A DNA stretch of 64,000 nt from Mytilus californianus. Lineage: Eukaryota; Mollusca; Bivalvia; Mytilida; Mytilidae. Shown here in pieces: positions 23,911-34,400 of this stretch (its first letter is position 1; each line of letters starts with the position of its first letter). The notes under the pieces were generated by a model. The model was not told the DNA's origin and did no database searches. It saw only the letters and a list, made by a program, of their open reading frames with translations. The stretch covers positions 74,421,558 to 74,485,557 of the forward strand of contig NW_026262668.1 of the NCBI RefSeq assembly GCF_021869535.1, in the 5' to 3' direction. The position numbers and the translations under genes are program-made.

Positions 23911-26900
23911 CTCCTGATTTATTTGTTGAAAAATGTGTTTCTTCATCAGTGGAATTTCCAGAAGCATCTGAGAAGTTCCCTGTAAACCCATCACGGCGCT
24001 GTAACCAGTAAGTGCGAACCATGTCACTGAAAGCATTCATGACATCCCGATCCGTCTAAAATAAATGGCAAACAATTTCATTTCAGTTTGGTTGACAACC
24101 AATCCATAATAAATGAATAAAATAAGAGAATGATTTTATTTTTGCACCTTTTTGTACGCAGAAAACGATGCCCTATCATATTGCAAAAATTGGTAGGTAC
24201 CCAATAACGTACTTGTTAATATTTAGGAGTTTCAAAAATTGTTTCTAATATGAATTTTATTGTTGGTCATTTTTTGGTATTATCAGCTCTACAACGTTTG
24301 TAAAACGGCCTAGGTTTTAGATTTTCAAATGTCTTGGCCTCGAGTATCCCTGAAGAGACACTAACTGTCGAAATGCGCATCTGGTGCAGTAATAACTTAA
24401 TTTTTATAATGAAAGATATCTTATGTGGTGTATACGTCAATGAGACAGTAACCCATCGACATAAATAATCACATTTGTTATTCCCCTTTTTTTTTTATCC
24501 ATATCCACTGAATATATCAAAAAAGGAGATGAAGCATGATTGCCAATGAGAAAACAAACTATCCAACAGAGTTCAAATGATGTAGATGTTATATAAATAA
24601 CACATAGCTGATAGGGTGATAGAGCAGAATGTTACCCCGAAAAACGTTGTCAACCAAGGCGAGGCACTAACAATCTGATCTATATACAATATAAAAATAA
24701 GGAGATGTGGTATGATTGCCAATGAGAAAACTATCCAACAAAATTCAAATGAAGTGGATGTAAGCAATTATAGGCAATTGTACGGCCTTCAACAATGAGA
24801 AAAACCCGTACCGTATAGTCGGCTATAAAAGGTCCCAACATGAAAAATCGTGACACCAAATCGCCTGCACTGTATCCGACGCGCTAAACAACACGACCAC
24901 CTAGGCTTCACAATAATAAAGCTTTCGGTGGCCGGGTGTTACCTTTCCTCGTCACTTTTAATCTAGCGTCGTAAGACAGTACATGATATATAAGGCATGA
25001 AGATGGAATTGTTACAGATCAGCTGAAATATCTATTGTAAAGGATCCTACAAATTAATGCAAGATACAGTCACAGAAATAATTATATTTATAAGTACGTC
25101 TGGAACAGTGACAACTCTACAACAGATTTCTCCATCGGATCACCAGCAGTGATGGTGATACATGGCTGTGTACATTCTGTATATACAACTCGTCTAAACA
25201 TCAGCCCAATAATGTTAGATCTGTAAAATTGCTTTCGCAAATTTTTTGTTCTTCCCTCGCCGGGATTCGAACTCATGCAACTGAGATATCGTGACACCAA
25301 ATCGCCTGCACTGTATCCGACGCGCTAGATCACACGACCACCTAGGCTTCACAATAATAAAGCTTTCGGTGGCCGGGCGTTACCTTTCCTTGTCAGTTTT
25401 AATCTAGCGTCGTAAGACAGTACATGATATATAAGGCATGAAGATGGAATTGTTACAGATCAGCTGAAATATCTATTGTAAAGGATCCTACAAATTAATG
25501 CAAGATACAGTCACAGAAATAATTATATTTATAAATACGTCTGAAACAGTGACAACTCTACAACAGATTTCTCCATCGGATCACCAGCAGTGATGGTGAT
25601 ACATGGCTGTGTACATTCTGTATATACAACTCGTCTAAACATCAGCCCAACAATGTTAGATCTGTAAATTTGCTTTCGCAAATTTTTGTTCTTCCCTCGC
25701 CGGGATTCGAACTCATGCAACTGAGATATCGTAACACCAAATCGCCTGCACTGTATCCGACGCGCTAAACAACACGACCACCTAGGCTTCACAATATTAA
25801 AGCTTCCGGTGGCCGGGTGTTACCTTTCCTCGTCAGTTTTAATCTAGCGTCGTAAGACAGTAATGATATATAAGGCATGAAGATGGAATTGTTACAGATC
25901 AGCTGAAATATCTATTGTAAAGGATCCTACAAATTAATGCAAGACACAGTCACAGAAATAATTATATTTATAAATACGTCTGAAACAGTGACAACTCTAC
26001 AACAGATTTCTCCATCTGATCACAAGCAGTGATGGTGATACATGGCTGTGTACATTCTGTATATACAACTCGTCTAAACATCAGCCCAACAATGTTAGAT
26101 CTGTAAATTTGCTTTCGCAAATTTTTTGTTTTTCCCTCGCCGGGATTCGAACTCATGCAACTGAGATATCGTGACACCAAATCGCGTGCATATATATATC
26201 TCTCCCTCTCAGCTATGTGTTTATCTAATTTATGATACTGAATGTTCCGTCATCATTGTCATAAAGGTCTTTAAATTTTAAATTGAATGTACTTCACTAT
26301 GACTCAATGTACATAACAACGTGACAGTCATTAGAAAAGTAGTAAAAGTGAATCAAGATGTATTTTTCTTATGTTGACAGTCTATGAAAAAGGCCTGAGG
26401 CCGAAACGTTGAGTCACCGTACGTCCTTTAACAATGAAAACCTCCATATCGTATAGTCTGCTATAAAAGGCACTGACATGAAAAATGTGACACAATTCAT
26501 ACAAGAAAACTAACGGCCTAATTTATAACAATACCATTTACGAAAAACAAATATGACGACCACTGATTTAAAGGCTTCTGACTTGGGACAGGAATATACA
26601 GAATGTGGCGGAGTTAAACGTGTAAATAAGCGCCCAACTCTCCCCTAACCTGGGACAGTGGTGTAACAGTACAATATAAGAACAACAGTTACTGAAAGCT
26701 AGTTCAAAGCCAAGTACAGCTAATGAATAAATCATGTTCTCTCACACTAAAGTATAAATCTGTTTCATCTAAATGTGGAAATTGTGGAATATGTGTAAGC
26801 GATTGAACACTAACTAATATTCTCCACTTGTCGTACCCACAACCCTCCTTCTTTTCATCGCTTGTGGCATAACCGAATGCAAATTATCATCTAGCGGAGC

Positions 26901-29900
26901 AGTAACTGCTTAATCTTCCAGAGTACATGTGTTCAAGCGGTTTTTGATGGAGTTCGTGTTACTCAATTACTAATTCTCTGTGAAGTTTGTTTTTGTAATA
27001 TCGTCATTTTACTCTTTTGCCATGGTGTTGTTTTTTATATTACCCCTCTGTATATCCTGTCTCGTTTGTTTGACTGTTTCTTCCCGTGGAATTGCCTTAT
27101 AATTTTACTATGTAACCGAGTGATTATATTCAAAGCCACTGACAAATGTATACTGGATCTATTTGTATACTACCGTTACAGTACAATTGGATAAGAAAAA
27201 AAACATTGATCTGTTGTTTCGATAAGTCCTTAGCATTAGAGACTTTTATTCAAAACTATCTCCATACGGAAAACGTATTTCCCGCGATTGACGTAGTTTA
27301 ACAATACAGCATTTCCCGCGTTTGACATAGTTAAACAATAAAGCATTCGGACAATATTACAATTATTCTAGAATTGTTCTATGAGGGTTTTTTTTATGCA
27401 GGTGTGTGTTTTATTTTTACAGTCGGTAAGATTATTTTCTATACAAAAGTTTGATTTAGTAAAACTATGTTTGTTCTCTTCTAAGAAACAGATACATTAC
27501 CAATATGAATTATTCCTTTGCCGCGATATAACTGAGGCGGTGTAAAACAAACATCAATCAATGTATAACATGTGAAAAAGAAATCACTTACTCGCATTTC
27601 ACTGTCTCTTCTTTCATCCATTACAAACCCACCAATCGTAATTAGAAGATCCCTAGTTGTTTGACTTATTTGTATCTTGTTGGCTGAAATATATTATTGA
27701 AAATAAGGAAAAAATTAATTCAACATTGATTTTTTGTTTTAAACCCTCTTCTTCCTGAATGTTATTGAAAAATCGTTTTTAATCTAAGTCTCAAAAATGT
27801 GTTTGTCCCTTGGAAGAAAAAAGATTTTTGTTCACAAATCAGATTAAAAGGCAAGGGTTGAGTGCGAGAAAACTCCACCACATGTGCATGTCCCATGTCA
27901 GGTTGTCTTTGGTCACATGCCAATATGTTTGTCCTCCGTGGAAATTGTTGTTGAGGGTAAATGTTTTGGCAGTAACTATTAAATTTATTCACAAATTTTC
28001 TAGACTTAGATTTATTGTTTGACACAGTGTATATACTTGTCTATTGTTGTAAAACGTATGTTAACATCTGACTAAGTAGCTTTTCTTTTTTGGGTTGCTG
28101 TTTCGTTAACGTATCATGTATACCCCACATATTCTTTCATTCATACTTTATTATATATAAATGATTAAAACAATTGTTTTGAAATTTTTTGAACATTAAA
28201 ACTTTAAATTTATAGTACGATTTAGTGAAAATTGAATAATCCTGACAGTCTACTCTTGTTTTTTTTTTAACCGGCAAAAACAAAATTGATTTCACTTCTC
28301 CCATTGCAATGTGCCACGATCTTTAACCTTTGTACATCTAATGAATACTTTTCAGAGAAATATGCTATACCTCGTCCTTGAGACTCCATCTTTGATGCAA
28401 TGCTGACCGTTCTTCCAAATAAACAATATCGCGGCATTTTAGTTCCTACAACTCCAGCTAATACAGGACCTATACACAGTTCAATTATAAATTAAAATGT
28501 GTCAATATTGTTTTAATTATGCAACTTATGTTTGATTTATTTCAATATCTATTTGATATGGTTCAAGGCTGCTAGTATTTTAAATAATTTATAAATTTTA
28601 TTTATGTTCATGTTTTAAATTGCAGATTTCCTTTTGAAACAAATGTATCATCAAGAATAAATAGACTACAACTAGTTATATCACGAGCCCAGGAGTCTTC
28701 ACTCCTGTACTGAAGTAAACTTCATTGATACGGTCATTTTTGTAAGGTTACTATTTATACAATGCTTAATTATTCCAAACACTAAGCCAGTGGCGGATCC
28801 ATAGGGGGGTTCCGGGGGTTGGAACCCCCCTTTTTTTTGACGATCAATGCATTTGAATGGGGACATATAGTTGGAACCCCCCCTCTTTATCCTGGGTTAG
28901 GACCCCCCCCCCCCCCCTTTTTTAGAAATGGCTGGATCTGCCCCTGCTAAGCATTGTATACACCATGTGCATGGATGGCCGTAGCCATTTTTAGCACAAC
29001 TTTTTGAAAATTCTGGTTTTCAGTGCTCTTCGTGTTCGTGTTTGATATGGCCTTCCAACTGTTTTGATGCAAAAGCCACTGATAAGTCTTGTGCAGACGT
29101 AACTCGTTTCTGACATAGGAATTTATAAGCACGATATCTTTGATGAGTTTTTACTAACGGACTCTCCTTGTATGGAATTATCCTTGCAAACAGATACATG
29201 TACAGTCCATTATTTAACAGACTTGCTTGTAAACCAGATACAGATCAATGCTACATATATATATATATATTAGGGATGTCAACGAGTACTCGAGTATTCG
29301 AGTATCGCTCAGTAGTACCGAGTATTGAATACGAAAACGATACTCGACTAATCGGTTTCCTGTTAGAATGTTGCTGTCTTCTTTATATAAAATTGATCTT
29401 CTTGAGAACTTCTTTCGGAAAATTAAATAGGAATCATTCAATTATCATACTAGTAAATAAATACATTTTGTTTCGAATGCTTGCGCTAAATTATCATTTA
29501 AAATGCCTCCGAAAATACGTTGCCTATACCTAGGCTAAACATGTCTTAGCCATTCCGTCACATCGGTATCGTCAGAGAAAACATTTTCGTCTGAAAGACT
29601 GTAATTTACAAAGTTGCAAAACCGACTGTCCCCAATAATAGTTGACAAGATAATATTTCCAAATAGAATAAATTCGTTGCATCCTCTGGTGACCCTCAGT
29701 GAATAGTTAAACTTCTAATCCTTACGCCTTTGTAAGCAGTAAATGTGTTTTCTTAACGATTACCAAATACTATTGTTTGATATGGTTTTTCCTTGTGATT
29801 TCTAAATAGGTGCTCATTAAATTATTTGATTAGATTATTGTCGGTTTATTTAATTGGTACTTGTAGCTAATGAGCTATTAATTATGGTGTGTAATTCCTT

Positions 29901-30064
29901 GTCCCATTTTCTTATGTAGATGGTTTTTCGTCCGTTGAACAACAAACCACAGAATGTAAAATACGTGTTTCCGTGTTGTAGATATATTCCCGAGCGAGTA
30001 CTCGAGTATCGCTCGATAAAACCAACGAGTACTCGATTAGTAATTGTTCACCGAGTTGACATTC

Positions 30065-30098
<34 letters not shown>

Positions 30099-31404
30099 TC
30101 ATCTATGGAGAAAATAAACTTCCTCGACACTACGAGTTACATCAAGAACGGAACCATTATAACGGACCTTCATACCAAACAAACGGACAAACATCAATTC
30201 CTTTCTCCTAAGAGTTGCCATCCTAAACACTGCTCCCGTGGCATCCCATTCAGCCAGGCATTGCGAATCAAGAGAATATGCTCTACTGAAAATACGCAAA
30301 ATACTAGACTTGGACAACTACGTAAACATCTAGTTGTTCGAGGATACAATAACAACATCATTGATAGCGCTTTCGAAAGAGCAAACAAAACTAGTCGCCA
30401 AGAACTTCTAGAGTACAAAGATAAGAATAAAGCAGCTAACAGAACACCCCTTGTACTCACTTACCATCCTGATTTTAAAAATGTGTCTTCCATTGTTCAG
30501 AAGCATTGGAAAATTATAGAAAATGATTCAAATCTTAAAAAAGTATTTTCCTCACCACCAGTCATGGCCTTCAGAAGACCTAAAAACATCCGTGACAAAT
30601 TAGTGACATCTGTATTAGCAAAGCAGCCTACTCCATCTCCCGGTTGCTACAAACAATGTGGTCGAAGGAACTGCTTGTGTTGTAAAGCTGCCAATACAAG
30701 CAGTTCTTTCATCAGCTCCGTTACTAAACAAAATTATACCATCTACTCAAATTCCAACTGTAAAACGGAGAACTCAATTTATATATTAACATGTGACACA
30801 TGTGGCATTCAGTATGTGGGAGAAACAATGGACAAATTTAATATTCGGCTCAATAACCATCGTTCATGGTACAAAACCAACAAAAACTGTCCTCTCACAA
30901 GACATCTTCGTTCAACGAAACATTCTTTTGATAATGTTACCTTCCAAATCATAGAAGTCAACACCGAGTGGGACACCACGGCGAGAAGGAGAAGAGAAAA
31001 TTTTTGGATCCACCAACTCCACACTTTAGAACCTGATGGTCTTAACGAAAAAGATGAGAAAAGATACAGGAAAGATAAAGAATAATTTAGTACACAGCAT
31101 CGTCCTTTTTATCCTGTAATATTGGCCAATGGACGTTGCTAACTTCAACTACCAATTTTGTAAAAATCTTGAACTTCATCCAAATTATGTATTATTTTCA
31201 AGGCAGCTAAATTCAAGTGCAATATATACATTGAGCTGCAAAAGTTTCTTATCATCTACATCCGATTTCACCTGGATAGATGCACGCTTGATAAAGCTAG
31301 TTAGTCTAGCGAAATATTGCGTTTATTTTCATCATTTTGTAAATATTTTAAACATTCTTATATTTACATACTAAATAGTGTGTTAAAATTACATTGTTAG
31401 GCAA

Positions 31405-31436
<32 letters not shown>

Positions 31437-34400
31437 AGTCTAAATTAAAAACAACGTTCAAACCTATGATTGCGTTGGATAAAAACCGCAATTTTTATAC
31501 GTGCATGCAAAACAAATTTCTTGTTAGAGGGGTCTAAATACAGCACAAACAACATTTTCCAAAAGACCAAAAAAGTGAAAAAGTATATTTTAACAAAACG
31601 CATTTGACTAACAGGTCGAACAACAAATGTTCTTAAACCCTGCTGACTGCCATTGGCGATTGCAAAAAAACGGATCACCGATGTAATAAATGGATCTTAA
31701 TTATAAATTTAATACTAAACAGAAAACAATAAACTTGCGGAAAAGATGGTATACCGCAAACAAAAGGTGCAAAGGTTTTTGTACACCATATCCGGATTTC
31801 GACAATAAATGTCTCTTCAGTGATGTTAGGAATCGAAACGGTATTTGGAAAGCCATACAATTTAACTCAATTTAGGATAGACTCTTGAATTTTGAGGAGT
31901 CAAAATAGGATGAACGGATCATATAAACCCGAAGGCAAATATAATACAAGCCCAAACGAAAAAATATAAACAAGTCTAAATTGAAAACAACGTTCAAACC
32001 TATGATTGCGTTGGATAAAAACCGCAATTTTTATACGTGTGCATGCAAAACAAATTTCTTGTTAGAGGGGTCTAAATACAGCACAAACAACATTTTCCAA
32101 AAGACCAAAAAAGTGAAAAAGTATATTTTAACAAAACGCATTTGACTAACAGGTCGAACAACAAATGTTCTTAAACCCTGCTGACTGCCATTGGCGATTG
32201 CCAAATAAACGGATCACCGATGTAATAAATGGATCTTAATTATAAATTTAATACTAAAAAGAAAACAATAAACTTGCGGAAAAGATGGTATACCACAAAC
32301 AAAAGGTGCAAAGGTTTTTGTACACCATATCCGGATTTCGACAATAAATGTCTCTTCAGTGATGTTAGGAATCGAAACGGTATTTGGAAAGCCATATATA
32401 TATCAGGCAAACTACTGCTGTATTAAATTATATAAAAAAAATAGTAAAATCACCGTAAAAATATTTCAACAACTATCAATCGATTGTAGTTTTGGTTAGC
32501 TAATTTAACTCATCATTGACCGAGAAAAAAATAATAATAAAATTTAAATCCGAAACAGCAGCAAAAACATCTCAAGAAAATGACATTATCTGTTGTGTTA
32601 CCTGAATGCGCTCCAATTCTGAGTTTAAACTTAGTTTCGGGAAGATGCTGAATCTCGAGTTTCTTCACGTGATCAAGAAGATCCAGGGCCACTGTAGCTA
32701 TCTCAGACGCATGGCGTATACCATTACGCTTTGGTACACCTAAAAACGATCATATGTATATTTAATTAGGAAATGATTCGAATTGTCCATACCATATTTT
32801 GATAACACTATAGATATCTGTACATCCTTAAATGATGACACATCAGAATTGTGTATTCAAACATTTTAACAAAATTTACTAACAGTATGCTTTTTCTAAA
32901 GTTTACCGACGAAATCTAACCATTACATAGATTAAGATAGCAAAAAAAAACTTGCTAGCTAAATAATCTATTTTGACGTCAGGGAATCCAAAATGACACC
33001 GTATATATAAATCAGAAGATGTGGTATGAGTACCAATGAGACAACTCTCCATCCAATATGAACAAAAACATATAATAAAGATATTTATACAAAGACTGGC
33101 GCAATGTTCTAGCAGAAATAGGAGCATGTCCAATCAACTCGGAATAATTTTACAATCGACGTACTAGCTACGTAGCATTGTCGTTCAACATAGAGAGATA
33201 TTAGGGCATAATGGCTTTGCAACTTTTTAATGCATTATGATAGATTTCGTTCATCGAAATCTAAAACGTCACCACAGACATGGGGCACAGCGAACGAGTT
33301 GGGAAATATTTACACCGTAAGAAGGGACCGAAAGGGAATCACCACCCCCCAAAAAATCATCTCTTTTGTGGTAAATTTTTGTTTTGATTTTTCTGTATCA
33401 AACTAAAGTATCCAAATCAAGAAAATCTATTACCTACTGTTATTATTAGATTTATTTAAAGGAAGTTCCCTTGGGGAAACTTCAACAGTATACTCAAAGA
33501 ATTCTTGATTATCTAAAGAAAAAACATCATCAAGGTAAAGTTGAGTGTTATTAAATTTATCAATAAAATGGAATTCAAAGGGATCTTTACTGAGTTTGAC
33601 TTAGAATTGATAAATTTTTGTTTCCCCTATCAATATTGCACTGAATTCATCACCTTCAAAGTCCATAATACACGATCCTATGGTTATACTGAGTAATTCT
33701 ATGGTGTTTTGGCAGAATTTAAATGTGTCTACTGTCACTATTCTTCCGAACTATTCGATTGTATCATATATAGGTCATGCTGTAAATAGCCACACAGACA
33801 AAGCAATATTATTTTGCAAGAGAAAGAAATATTCAGAGAGACAATACAATTTATTACCTTTTACAATAAAACCTGAAAATGAATTCATATATGACAAAAG
33901 CAGTATTCCAAGCATAGAAAGATGTACAGTTACCGTTTGTTCCGTACATAGAAGATACATTTCCAAATCCCAAAAAGAAGCTTAAAACAAGTATTTACCA
34001 ACAAGGTATGAAAAACTTGTATATAATAAAATTATGTTCGAAGATCAATTAAGAATTTCGAAAGATGTTTATATATTAATTTTACGTTCTGCATTGAGCT
34101 TAGAGTAATTGCTACCTCATATAAAATAAAACTTAAAGTCACAATAAAAGAATATTGTAATTATTGAAAAATACAGAATTTACAATTAAATAAATAGAAT
34201 TTAATTATTTGTTTACATAAGAAAACATAGCACTACAATTTCAACGGACATACTCTTTTGTTATTATTTTACTATTAAAAATATTTCAGGAATTTATTGT
34301 GATAGAAAAGTATATGGGTATCGATCCATGACACAAAATTAGTATATGTACAGCAAGAAACACAAAAAGCAAAGGAATAGCGCTTTTATTACTCAAGTCA

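Noticed and set aside
25088-26180. Three homologous minus-strand frames ending ELSLFQTYL
   Set aside because: They repeat because the 440-bp SINE unit repeats; each crosses the tRNA-like head and is not protein coding.
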